From the NCBI GenBank assembly GCA_946002045.1, contig CAMFYM010000031.1:1-13886 (forward strand): DNA of 13,886 nt, read 5' to 3'. Numbering within the stretch: the first letter of the stretch is position 1; each line of letters starts with the position of its first letter. The stretch is from an uncultured Clostridia bacterium (lineage in GTDB: Bacteria > Bacillota > Clostridia > Oscillospirales > Acutalibacteraceae). The notes under the pieces are model-generated. The model made no database searches. It was given only the letters and a program-made list of their open reading frames with translations, and was not told the origin of the DNA. A program made the position numbers and the translations under genes. Below, in pieces: positions 6,212 to 13,845 of the stretch.

Positions 6212-7004
6212 AATTAAGCTGTGCTTTTAATTCATCAAGCGATGAAAACTCCTTTTCCTCTCTTAAATACCTAATAAGCTCAATCCTAACCTCTTGGTCA
6301 TAAAGGTCACCGTCAAAACCGAAAATATGTGTTTCAGCCATGGGTGTTTCTACCCTCCAGGTTGGACGAACTCCTATATTTGTAAATGATTTATATTCAC
6401 TGTCGCCGATAATTGTTACACTTTCGTACACTCCGAATTTAGGTATGATAAGACCCTGTGGAAAATGCTGATTGATTGTAGGAAAGCCGATTGTGCGTCC
6501 TCTTTTGTCGCCACTGACAACAACTGACTCAAAGGTGTAATTATATCCAAGCATATTATTGGCTAATTCAATATTACCCTCTGCTACTGCCTTTCTGATT
6601 CTTGTGGAGGAAATAGGCGCACCGTCAAAATCAAGATGCTCCAAAATTCTAACCCACACATCTTTTTCCTCAAGATAATTTCTTAAATCAAGGGCAGACC
6701 AGCCTGCATTTCTGCCAAAGCGAAAATTAAAGCCACAAAGTATCATACCTGCTTTGAATTTATCAAGAAGTATTTTTTCTATAAACTCCTCACCGGGCAT
6801 ATTTTTAAGCTGTTCAAAATCTGCAAAAACAGTGTTGGGAAATCTCTTTTCAAAAATACTTTTTTGCAGCAAGGAAAACTTATTATTAACGCAATAAATA
6901 ATAACATTTTCAGCACCCGTAATAACAGTTTGGTGGGCACGGTGCATACCGTCAAAATCACCAAGGGCAACAGCTATTCTGTTTTTATTATTCAAATCAC
7001 TCAT
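6189..7004 (-). CDS. ribF: Bifunctional riboflavin kinase/FAD synthetase
   Basis: RibF converts riboflavin to FMN and FMN to FAD in the cytoplasm. The N-terminal adenylyltransferase half shows LGDFDGMHRAHQ (14-25), FNFRFGRNAG (92-101) and ISSTRIR (131-137). The C-terminal flavokinase half has SGDKRGRTIGFPTIN (164-178), GVYES, TNIGVRPT and a final helix EKEFSSLDELKAQL. At 271 residues it is shorter than the usual 300-315. The missing part is mainly in the N-terminal domain after residue 35. The nucleotidyltransferase signature HxGH is HRAH here (residues 21-24, Ala for Gly), which may weaken FAD synthesis. The ATG follows the truB stop by nine bases with only a weak ribosome binding site. The 3' end overlaps the HAD gene by 23 bases. 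Confidence 0.93.
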   Translation of the reverse strand: MSDLNNKNRIAVALGDFDGMHRAHQTVITGAENVIIYCVNNKFSLLQKSIFEKRFPNTVFADFEQLKNMPGEEFIEKILLDKFKAGMILCGFNFRFGRNAGWSALDLRNYLEEKDVWVRILEHLDFDGAPISSTRIRKAVAEGNIELANNMLGYNYTFESVVVSGDKRGRTIGFPTINQHFPQGLIIPKFGVYESVTIIGDSEYKSFTNIGVRPTWRVETPMAETHIFGFDGDLYDQEVRIELIRYLREEKEFSSLDELKAQLNYDKSSII

Positions 7005-7013
7005 ATTATAATC

Positions 7014-7904
7014 TCATCTGACTAAAAGTCTTTTTACCGAAAGCTCCTGCTTTTCGCTATTTACCTCACCTAAGCCTAAAAACAGACCTTCGGGGGAATA
7101 TACTCGAAATAAACCGTTTGTTGCTTTTATCTTAAGTCTGTCTAATGCAAGAGCACCACCGTTTGAAAAGCGTCTTGCCTGTGGTGCTGTGACTGCTACC
7201 CTACTGTATGGCTCAAGTATTTTTTCAATATCAATAACCAAATCATCAAAGGGTATGTTGTTATCCTTGCGATGCTGAAGCTCATCAAGAGTAACGCAAT
7301 CATCAAGAGTAAAGCCCATGGCAAGTGTACGGTTAAGGCTTGTCATTACTGCTCCACATCCCAACTCTCTGCCTATATCGTCAATAAGCGTTCTTATGTA
7401 GGTGCCCTTTGAGCAAACAACATCAATAACATACTCATTTTCAAGACATTCCACAAGCTCTATTTTTTTTACCTCAACCTGCCTTGGCTGACGCTCAACC
7501 TCTATTCCTTTTCTTGCCAAATCATAAAGCCTTTGACCGTCAACGGAAACGGCAGAGTACATTGGTGGAACCTGTGAAATAACACCTCTAAAGGACGCAA
7601 GCACATTTTCTACATCCTCTTTTGTGGCATTAACCTTGTATTCACCGGTTACATTACCTGTAATGTCTAAGGTGTCGGTGGTTTTCCCAAGGACAAAGGC
7701 TGCACGGTAGCCCTTATCACTATCAGGCAGATAGTCAAGAAATCTTGTTGCGCCACCAATCATAACAGGCAAAACTCCTGTCGCCATAGGGTCAAGGGTA
7801 CCGGTGTGACCTGCCTTGCGTGTTTTTGTAATTCCACGAATTTTTGCCACAACGCCAAAGGAGGTAATGTCCTTATCCTTATTCACACATATTATTCCTG
7901 TCAT
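7014..7904 (-). CDS. truB: tRNA pseudouridine(55) synthase TruB
   Basis: TruB isomerises uridine 55 to pseudouridine in the T loop of tRNAs and also acts as a tRNA folding chaperone. The 296-residue protein starts MTGIICVNKDKDITSF as in the family. It carries GHTGTLDPMATGVLP with catalytic Asp38, VPPMYSAVSVDGQRLYDLAR, and SKGTYIRTLIDDIG. A C-terminal PUA-like region (about 225-296) ends the protein. The start lies 26 bases inside nrnA and is preceded by GGAGAG seven bases upstream, so the overlap is real. ribF follows after nine bases. Confidence 0.97.
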   Translation of the reverse strand: MTGIICVNKDKDITSFGVVAKIRGITKTRKAGHTGTLDPMATGVLPVMIGGATRFLDYLPDSDKGYRAAFVLGKTTDTLDITGNVTGEYKVNATKEDVENVLASFRGVISQVPPMYSAVSVDGQRLYDLARKGIEVERQPRQVEVKKIELVECLENEYVIDVVCSKGTYIRTLIDDIGRELGCGAVMTSLNRTLAMGFTLDDCVTLDELQHRKDNNIPFDDLVIDIEKILEPYSRVAVTAPQARRFSNGGALALDRLKIKATNGLFRVYSPEGLFLGLGEVNSEKQELSVKRLLVR

Positions 7905-8838
7905 TTAAAAGCTCTCCACATTTCTCAACAAGCTTTTCTCTTGCCTCTCTAACACCACAATCAAATCTGCAGGCAGCTGCCTGTGGGTGACCGCCACCAC
8001 CAAACATTTTTGCAAGCTGTGCTGCATTGACCGTTTCAAAGGTACGAATAGACGCCTTGCTGGTTCCATCAGGCTTTTCTCTGATAGTAATGCCTATTTC
8101 AACTCCCTCAATCTGTCTTGTTAAAGGAGCAATAGCCTCTGTTTCCTGCTCATTTGAGCCTGTAAGCTTATACATTTCCTGTGTAATGGTGATAACGGCA
8201 ACACGCTCATTTTCATAAAAGCGCATAGAATCAAGAGCAAGCCGTTCAAGCCTTGCATATGTTTTTGTTTTATTTTCAAACATTACTCTGTTTATCCTGC
8301 CGTTATCTGCACCACAATCAATAAGCTGTGCTGCTGTGCGATAGGTATCTGCTGTGGTTGAAGCATAACGGAAGCAGCCTGTATCAGTTGTTAATCCTGT
8401 ATAAAGGCAATTTGCTATTTCCTTATCAATATCTACACCCAGCTCTGTGATAACCTTATACATCAGCTGACAGGCAGCAGGCACATCCTCTAAAAGAAGG
8501 TAGTCGGCATACTCTGTGTTAGTTGAGTGGTGGTCAATACACATATCAATATGATACTCGCCCTCCAGTGAGCCTAACAGGTTTGTTGTGGCAACATCTA
8601 CTGCCACAACATAATCCTGCTTAAATCTGATAGGCGCAATATCCTCATAAAGATAATCATACTTTTTAGGTATTTCGTCTGCGTTAACAACAGAACAAAT
8701 CTTGCCTAATCGCATAAGAGCACGACAAAGTGCAAAGCCACTGCCTAATGTGTCGCCGTCAGGATGAGCGTGTGTTAATATTAAAATATTGTCTTGCTTC
8801 AATAAAATTTCAGCACACTGTTTAACATTTATCTTCAT
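7879..8838 (-). CDS. nrnA: DHH/DHHA1 phosphoesterase, NrnA-like (nanoRNase/pAp or cyclic dinucleotide hydrolase)
   Basis: The 319-residue protein has a DHH domain with HAHPDGDTLGS (23-33; His23, Asp27 and Asp29 as manganese ligands), VDVAT (80-84), the DHH triad IDHHSTN (101-107) and TGLTTDTGCFRY (147-158). The DHHA1 domain ends in FGGGGHPQAAA. Bacillus NrnA degrades 2-5-base RNAs and dephosphorylates pAp. Close relatives cleave pApA from cyclic di-AMP. The exact substrate preference here is not certain. It sits between rbfA and truB, the common clostridial location, overlapping rbfA by 17 bases and truB by 26. AAGGAA lies before the ATG. Confidence 0.92.
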   Translation of the reverse strand: MKINVKQCAEILLKQDNILILTHAHPDGDTLGSGFALCRALMRLGKICSVVNADEIPKKYDYLYEDIAPIRFKQDYVVAVDVATTNLLGSLEGEYHIDMCIDHHSTNTEYADYLLLEDVPAACQLMYKVITELGVDIDKEIANCLYTGLTTDTGCFRYASTTADTYRTAAQLIDCGADNGRINRVMFENKTKTYARLERLALDSMRFYENERVAVITITQEMYKLTGSNEQETEAIAPLTRQIEGVEIGITIREKPDGTSKASIRTFETVNAAQLAKMFGGGGHPQAAACRFDCGVREAREKLVEKCGELLNDRNNMCE

Positions 8839-9175
8839 TGTTCAATTCCTTGATTTTTTCAAAAAGGTCCATACCCTTTTCAATAGAATCATCTGCAATA
8901 AATTTTAATTCGGGGCTTTTTCTAAGATGAAGTCTTGAGCCAAGCTGCTTTCTGATAAAGCCCTGGGCATTTTGCAAGCCTTTCGCAGAGCTTTTTGCAA
9001 CCTCAATCCCCTCAATAGCACTGATATACACCTTTGCGTAGCTTAAATCGCCACTTACCTCAACCTTAACAACAGTAAGCATACCACTGATACGGGGGTC
9101 CTTAAGCTCACGCATAATAGAAATAATTTCTCTTTTTATATCTTCCGATATTCTGTCAATATGAAATCCTGCCAT
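8822..9175 (-). CDS. rbfA: Ribosome-binding factor A
   Basis: RbfA binds the maturing 30S subunit and helps late 16S rRNA processing, especially in the cold. The 117-residue protein has the single KH-like fold of the family. Signatures include IDRISEDIKREI at the start, ELKDPRISGMLTVVKVEVSGDLSYAKVYIS in the middle, and the closing LGSRLHLRKSPELKFIADDSIEKG. The length is normal. Only three bases separate it from the infB stop, and AGGG lies eight bases before its ATG. Its end overlaps nrnA by 17 bases. Confidence 0.97.
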   Translation of the reverse strand: MAGFHIDRISEDIKREIISIMRELKDPRISGMLTVVKVEVSGDLSYAKVYISAIEGIEVAKSSAKGLQNAQGFIRKQLGSRLHLRKSPELKFIADDSIEKGMDLFEKIKELNNEDKC

Positions 9176-9178
9176 ATC

Positions 9179-11539
9179 TTAGTCCCTGTATTCCTCAACA
9201 ATGTATGCCTGAAGAATATCGCCTGCCTGAATATCATCCCAGCCCTCAAGACTGATACCACACTCATAGCCTGATGATACCTCCTTAACCTCGTCCTTAA
9301 AGCGCTTAAGGTTAGCAAGGCTGACATTGGCAATCTCCTTGCCGTTCCTGATAACTCTAACCTTACCGTTGCGCCTAATTGTACCGGAGGTAACAAGTGA
9401 GCCTGCGATAGTACCGGCAGAGGAGATTTTATAAACCTCTCTAACCTCAACCTCTCCTGTATCAACATCACGATACTTTGGAGCTCTCATACCACGCATT
9501 GCACGCTCAATATCTTCAATAGCATCATAAATAATATTGTATGTTTTAATTTCAATTCCGTCACGCTGTGCATTGTCTGACGCAATTTGGTCAACACCTG
9601 TATTAAATGCAACAATAATTGCATTTGACGCATTAGCAAGCATAACATCACTTTCGTTAACAGCGCCTACTGCACCGTGAACAATTCTTACCTTAACCTC
9701 GTCGTTCTCTATCTTAAGGAGTGACTGCTTAACTGCCTCAACAGAGCCTTGAACATCTGCCTTAACGATAATGTTAAGCTCCTTCATTTCACCCTCCTGA
9801 AGAGTATCAAAGAGAGTATCAAGAGTAACCTTCTGGAACAGCTTAAACTCCTCCTCCTTAGCCTGTGTCTTTCTCTGCTCAACAAGAGTTCTTGCAAGCT
9901 TTTCGTCAGAAACAGCGTTAAACTCATCACCACTCATAGGTGCTGAATCAAGACCCATAATCTCCACAGGAACAGACGGACCTGCCTGTGTGATTGGTCT
10001 GCCGTGATAATCTGTCATCGCTCTGATTTTACCGACAGATGTGCCTGCAACAATAATGTCGCCTGCGTGCAATGTACCCTTTTGAACAAGGAGTGTTGCA
10101 ACAGGACCTCTGCCCTTATCAAGCTTTGCTTCAATAACAACACCCTTTGCAGTTCTGTCAGGATTTGCTTTAAGCTCTGCAACCTCTGCTACAAGGAGTA
10201 TTGTCTCAAGCAGCTTGTCAATGCCCATTCTTGTTTTTGCAGAAACGGGAACACAGATAACATTGCCACCCCATTCCTCAGGAACAAGCTCGTGCTCTGT
10301 AAGCTGCTGCATAATTCTGTCAGGATTTGCACCCTCTTTATCCATTTTGTTGATAGCAACAATAATTTCAATGCCTGCTGCTTTTGCGTGGTTAATTGCC
10401 TCTACTGTCTGTGGCATAATACCGTCGTCGGCAGCAACAACAAGAACAGCAATATCTGTTGCCATAGCACCTCTTGCACGCATTGCAGTAAATGCTGCGT
10501 GACCCGGTGTATCAAGGAATGTAATCCTTTCACCGTTAACCTCAACCTGATAAGCACCGATAGCCTGAGTAATTCCACCTGCCTCTGTTGAAGTAACATC
10601 TGTATCACGGATTGCGTCAAGTATAGATGTTTTACCGTGGTCAACGTGACCCATTACGCAAACAACAGGAGGTCTGCTGATTGCGTTCTCATCATCCTCA
10701 ACATCCTCTTCAATAATCTGTTCCTCAATGGAAACCTCTATCTTTTTCTTAACCTTTGCACCAAGCTCTGTTGCAACTATTTCTGCTGTGTCAAAGTCAA
10801 TTACCTCATTAACAGTTGCCATTACGCCTAATACCATAAGCTTTTTGATAACCTCTGTTGCAGTCATCCTCAAAAGACTTGCAAGGTCGCCTACTGAAAT
10901 TTCGTCAGGTACCTCAATAACAATCTGCTGCTTTTTCCTCTGCTCTGCAATACGGGCAAGACGCTGTGCCTCTGTCTCCTTCTTTGAGCGAGCGTGCATA
11001 CCCTGTGGTTTTTTCTTTCTGTACTGCTTTGATTTTTGGCTGAGCTTTTGCTTCTTCTGGTAATCACCGATTTGTGATACAGGTGCAATATCCTCGTACT
11101 TTTGATTATATTTTTCAAGATCTACTGTGTTAACACGGGTGTCAACATGACGAGCCTCGCCCTTTGTCCTTGCCTGAGGAGTTTTTCCTGCCTTTTTCTT
11201 AGCACGCTCCTCCTCACGCTTTGCAGCCTGCTCTGCCATTTGCAAAATTGCTGCTTGGTTTTGATGCTTTTTATTTTCTGTCTTTTTGGATGTGCTTTGC
11301 TGTGGCTTTTTCTCTGTTTTCTTTTCTGCCTTAACGGCTGAATTGAAATATGAGTCAAAGCTCTTAACACTGTTATCCTGTGTCAGCTTATCAAAAAGAA
11401 CATTAAGCTCATTTTCTTCAAGAACTGTATTTGCTTTTTTTGCAGGACCTTCACAATAATCACTGAGAATGTTAATAATATCTTTGTTTGTTTTTCCAAA
11501 ATCCTTTGCTACATCGGAAACCTTAACCTTAATTACCAT
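9179..11539 (-). CDS. infB: Translation initiation factor IF-2
   Basis: IF2 is the GTPase that places initiator fMet-tRNA on the 30S subunit and promotes 50S joining. In this 786-residue protein, residues 1-55 form a first IF2_N-type helical domain. Residues about 68-205 are a Lys/Gln/Glu-rich, probably disordered linker. Residues about 205-260 form a second IF2_N domain (ISVGDLASLLRMTATEVIKKLM). The GTPase domain has G1 GHVDHGKT (297-304), G2-region GGITQ (321-325), G3 DTPGH (343-347), G4 NKMD (397-400) and G5 SAK (433-435). Domains II to IV follow and end with FNVKD-type fMet-tRNA-binding features such as GYECGISLEGWDDIQAGD. AGGAGGA precedes the ATG, which overlaps ylxQ by 11 bases. Confidence 0.98.
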   Translation of the reverse strand: MVIKVKVSDVAKDFGKTNKDIINILSDYCEGPAKKANTVLEENELNVLFDKLTQDNSVKSFDSYFNSAVKAEKKTEKKPQQSTSKKTENKKHQNQAAILQMAEQAAKREEERAKKKAGKTPQARTKGEARHVDTRVNTVDLEKYNQKYEDIAPVSQIGDYQKKQKLSQKSKQYRKKKPQGMHARSKKETEAQRLARIAEQRKKQQIVIEVPDEISVGDLASLLRMTATEVIKKLMVLGVMATVNEVIDFDTAEIVATELGAKVKKKIEVSIEEQIIEEDVEDDENAISRPPVVCVMGHVDHGKTSILDAIRDTDVTSTEAGGITQAIGAYQVEVNGERITFLDTPGHAAFTAMRARGAMATDIAVLVVAADDGIMPQTVEAINHAKAAGIEIIVAINKMDKEGANPDRIMQQLTEHELVPEEWGGNVICVPVSAKTRMGIDKLLETILLVAEVAELKANPDRTAKGVVIEAKLDKGRGPVATLLVQKGTLHAGDIIVAGTSVGKIRAMTDYHGRPITQAGPSVPVEIMGLDSAPMSGDEFNAVSDEKLARTLVEQRKTQAKEEEFKLFQKVTLDTLFDTLQEGEMKELNIIVKADVQGSVEAVKQSLLKIENDEVKVRIVHGAVGAVNESDVMLANASNAIIVAFNTGVDQIASDNAQRDGIEIKTYNIIYDAIEDIERAMRGMRAPKYRDVDTGEVEVREVYKISSAGTIAGSLVTSGTIRRNGKVRVIRNGKEIANVSLANLKRFKDEVKEVSSGYECGISLEGWDDIQAGDILQAYIVEEYRD

Positions 11540-11861
11540 TCACACTTTCCTCCTGACTTAATAATTGAATAATTCTGTTTGAAATATTTTCGTTATTTAC
11601 AGTCATAACACCTGCCCTGTAACCGATTGAATAATGTATGTCATCCATAGTGTAGGCAGTTTTTAATACTGTAACTCTTGCATTATGCTTTTGGGCTGTT
11701 TTTTCAAGCTCGTTAATCAGCCTTGGCGACACATCGCTGCAAAACAGCAGCAGCCTTGCCTTTTTCTTAACTATTGCCTGCTCTGCCATATCGTGACCCA
11801 TAGAAAGCTCACCGGCTCTTCGAGCAAGACCTAACATTGAAATAACCTTATCATTATGCAT
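11529..11861 (-). CDS. ylxQ: L7Ae/L30e-family RNA-binding protein YlxQ
   Basis: The 110-residue protein belongs to the L7Ae/L30e/S12e/Gadd45 family, whose members bind kink-turn RNA. The opening KVISMLGLARRAGELSMGHDMAEQAI, then ARLLLFCSDVSPRLINELEKTAQKHNARV, matches YlxQ-type proteins found between ylxR and infB in Firmicutes. A kink-turn role is inferred from the family, and the cellular target is not established. It overlaps ylxR by 8 bases and infB by 11, and has only a weak purine-rich ribosome binding site, so it is probably translated by coupling to ylxR. Confidence 0.92.
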   Translation of the reverse strand: MHNDKVISMLGLARRAGELSMGHDMAEQAIVKKKARLLLFCSDVSPRLINELEKTAQKHNARVTVLKTAYTMDDIHYSIGYRAGVMTVNNENISNRIIQLLSQEESVNGN

Positions 11862-12120
11862 TTTTCATTTCTTCTTCCATAGCGTTGTAAACCTCGTCAC
11901 TAATCTGCATTGAAAATGCACGCTCAAAGGCCTTCTTTTTTCTTGCCTTTTTTAAGCAATCCTCATTTTTGCAAACATAGGCTCCTCTGCCTGACTTTTT
12001 GCCTGTAAGGTCAAGCGAAACATCGCCCTGTGGACTTTTTACAACACGCACAAGCTGACGCTTGTCAAACATTTCGCCACAGCCTGTGCACATTCTTAAA
12101 GGTATTTTTTTTGCTTTCAT
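11854..12120 (-). CDS. ylxR: YlxR/RnpM family RNA-binding protein
   Basis: The 88-residue basic protein (DUF448 family) shows IPLRMCTGCGEMFDKRQLVRVV with Cys11 and Cys14, then GRGAYVC (44-50) and Cys55, followed by a lysine-rich helix KKARKKKAFERAF. Relatives bind RNA, and in Bacillus the protein has been linked to RNase P and to glucose-responsive gene expression. An in-frame GTG three codons upstream (12127-12129) overlaps the GGGTG ribosome binding site, so the ATG at 12118-12120 with six-base spacing is preferred. It follows nusA after 15 bases and overlaps ylxQ by 8. Confidence 0.94.
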   Translation of the reverse strand: MKAKKIPLRMCTGCGEMFDKRQLVRVVKSPQGDVSLDLTGKKSGRGAYVCKNEDCLKKARKKKAFERAFSMQISDEVYNAMEEEMKNA

Positions 12121-12135
12121 TTTTATCACCCGATA

Positions 12136-13191
12136 TTATTCGCTGCCCTCAAAAAAGCCTGACTCAGGCTTAATATCAATATTCCAGCCTGTAAGTCTAA
12201 CTGCAAGACGAACATTTTGTCCCTTGTTACCGATTGCAAGTGAAAGCTGATCATCCGGAACTGTTGCTCTGCAGGTTTTTGCATTCTCATCAATTATTTC
12301 GATTGAACAAACCTCTGACGGTGCCAGTGAAGCAGCTACAAATTCTGCCGGATCATCACTGTACTTAACAATATCAATCTTTTCTCCACCGAGAACCTCT
12401 ACAATATTAGATACTCTCTGTCCTCTTGGACCGATGCAGGCACCTACCGGATCTACATCCTCATCCTTAGTATATACAGCGATTTTTGTTCTTGAGCCTG
12501 CCTCACGGGAAACTGATTTGATTTCGATTGTGCCGTCATAAATTTCAGGCACCTCCTGCTCAAACAAGCGACGAACTAATCCGGGATGAGTCCTTGATAC
12601 AAGAAGCTTTGGTCCCTTGCCACCTTCCTTAACATCAACAACAAAAACCTTTACGCTTTCGCCCTCAGTATAAACCTCGCCGGGAACCTGCTCTGCCTTT
12701 GGAAGAGTTGTTCTGTTTTTGCCGATCTCAAGTGTTACATTGCCTGTGATTGGGTCAATTCTGTCAACCTTTGCAGTAATAAGCTCCTGTACCTTTGACT
12801 TGAACTCCTGATACATCTGTCCTCTTTCAGCCTCACGGATTGCTTGGCGAATAACCTGCTTTGCTGTTGTGGCAACAATTCTGCCAAAATCCTTTGTTTT
12901 GATTGGAATATCAATAGTTTTTCCAACCTTTGCAGATTTTCTTATAGCCTGTGCCTGCTCAAGAGTTAAATCTGTGTCAGGGTCCTCAATTTCCTCAACA
13001 ACATTTTTTGTTGCATAAACCTTAATTTTCTGCTTTTCGGCGTCAATATCACAATGAACAATATCCTTGCCGTTAAAAGCATGCTTGCCACCGGCAGAAA
13101 TAGCTGTTGAAATTTTCTCAAAAAGATATTCTGCAGGAATACCCTTTTCTGCCTCAAGCATTTTTACTGCCTCAAAAAATTCTTTACTCAT
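12136..13191 (-). CDS. nusA: Transcription termination/antitermination factor NusA
   Basis: NusA binds RNA polymerase and nascent RNA, and modulates pausing, intrinsic termination and antitermination. The 351-residue protein has the RNA polymerase-binding N-terminal domain (about 1-125), an S1 domain (about 133-200) and two KH domains with GPRGQR (254-259) and GNKGQN (321-326). It ends soon after KH2 and lacks the acidic repeats of proteobacterial NusA, as is normal for Firmicutes. The ATG is preceded by AAGGATGATAGGAAA. It follows rimP after 34 bases, so expression is expected from the rimP promoter. Confidence 0.98.
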   Translation of the reverse strand: MSKEFFEAVKMLEAEKGIPAEYLFEKISTAISAGGKHAFNGKDIVHCDIDAEKQKIKVYATKNVVEEIEDPDTDLTLEQAQAIRKSAKVGKTIDIPIKTKDFGRIVATTAKQVIRQAIREAERGQMYQEFKSKVQELITAKVDRIDPITGNVTLEIGKNRTTLPKAEQVPGEVYTEGESVKVFVVDVKEGGKGPKLLVSRTHPGLVRRLFEQEVPEIYDGTIEIKSVSREAGSRTKIAVYTKDEDVDPVGACIGPRGQRVSNIVEVLGGEKIDIVKYSDDPAEFVAASLAPSEVCSIEIIDENAKTCRATVPDDQLSLAIGNKGQNVRLAVRLTGWNIDIKPESGFFEGSE

Positions 13192-13225
13192 TTTCCTATC
13201 ATCCTTTCCCGATTAAATATGTGAA

Positions 13226-13714
13226 TTATTTGTTTAAAAAATCATTGATGTCAAAATCATCAAGCTTAACATAAGAGGTATCCTTTTTTGTAACGGTTAT
13301 TTCATTACCGTCAGGCAAGCTAACAGTAATTTCGCCGTTGCTGTAAGCCTTAAGCACACCGTTGAAATCTCTTACCTTTTCAATAGGGCGAATAAGTCGC
13401 ATTATTATTTTTGCACCGATATATTTTTCAAAGTGACTGTCAGTAATAAGCTCCCTTTCTACACCGGGAGAGCTAACCTCCAAAAGATAGCTTTGAGCAA
13501 TCGGGTCTGCCTCATCAAGTGGCTTTGTTATTGCGTGAGTTAAATCAACACAATCGTCGATTGACACTCCACCGTCCTTATCAATAAAGATACGCAAATA
13601 CCAATCCGTACCCTCTTTAACAAAGCGAATGTCCCAAATTTCAAGACCTAATTCCTCTGCAAAGGGTGATACAATCTCATACACCTTTGAAACAGTATTG
13701 CCTTTCCCTGCCAA
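13226..13714 (-). CDS. rimP: Ribosome maturation factor RimP
   Basis: RimP is needed for efficient 30S subunit maturation, acting near S12 and the central pseudoknot. The 162-residue protein has the N-terminal alpha/beta domain with GLEIWDIRFVKEGTDWYLRIFID and the conserved YLLEVSSPGVERELI (77-90), then an Sm-like C-terminal barrel (about 95-155). The start is a TTG at 13712-13714, preceded by AGGAGG seven bases upstream, a textbook distance, so the non-ATG start is well supported. It is the first gene of the operon. A promoter and a strong leader hairpin lie before it. Confidence 0.97.
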   Translation of the reverse strand: MAGKGNTVSKVYEIVSPFAEELGLEIWDIRFVKEGTDWYLRIFIDKDGGVSIDDCVDLTHAITKPLDEADPIAQSYLLEVSSPGVERELITDSHFEKYIGAKIIMRLIRPIEKVRDFNGVLKAYSNGEITVSLPDGNEITVTKKDTSYVKLDDFDINDFLNK

Positions 13715-13733
13715 GTGAAAACCTCCTTTTATC

Positions 13734-13782
13734 TCTCAACAATAATATGAGAGTGGACCGACGGCCCACTCTCACCTTGAGA
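13734..13782 (-). promoter_or_regulatory. Nested hairpin in the rimP-nusA operon leader
   Basis: A 12-pair hairpin at 13748-13774 (one G-U pair, three-base loop, GC-rich tip) is enclosed by a second helix between TCTCAA (13734-13739) and TTGAGA (13777-13782). The inner 3' arm could instead pair with the outer 3' arm (CUCUCA with UUGAGAG on the transcript), giving mutually exclusive folds just before the AGGAGG site. No T-run follows on either strand, so it does not look like an intrinsic terminator. A role in feedback control, RNA stability or processing is inference only. Confidence 0.55.
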
Positions 13783-13802
13783 TTATAAACTTACTATAAA
13801 GT

Positions 13803-13830
13803 ATAATAGCACTTTTTTTAAAAATGTCAA
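13803..13830 (-). promoter_or_regulatory. Promoter of the rimP-nusA-infB operon
   Basis: On the minus strand a perfect TTGACA (13825-13830) and TATTAT (13803-13808) are separated by 16 bases. The spacer contains an A-tract. Transcription should start near 13796, giving a leader of about 80 bases that contains the nested hairpin. Only 15 genomic bases lie upstream of the -35 box before adapter sequence begins, so further promoters or regulator sites cannot be judged. Confidence 0.75.
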
Positions 13831-13845
13831 GCATTTATTATATAT

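Noticed and set aside
10004..10591. Long plus-strand open frame opposite infB encoding a very cysteine-rich 195-residue product
   Set aside because: It is in exact codon register antisense to infB, so frequent GCA (Ala) and ACA (Thr) codons read as TGC and TGT (Cys). There is no ribosome binding site logic or family resemblance, while infB on the other strand is unambiguous.
12121..12129. GTG start giving YlxR three extra residues
   Set aside because: The GTG is part of the GGGTG ribosome binding site for the ATG at 12118-12120.
13748..13774. Hairpin before rimP as an intrinsic terminator or attenuator
   Set aside because: No T-run follows the stem on either strand, so I list it as a leader structure only.
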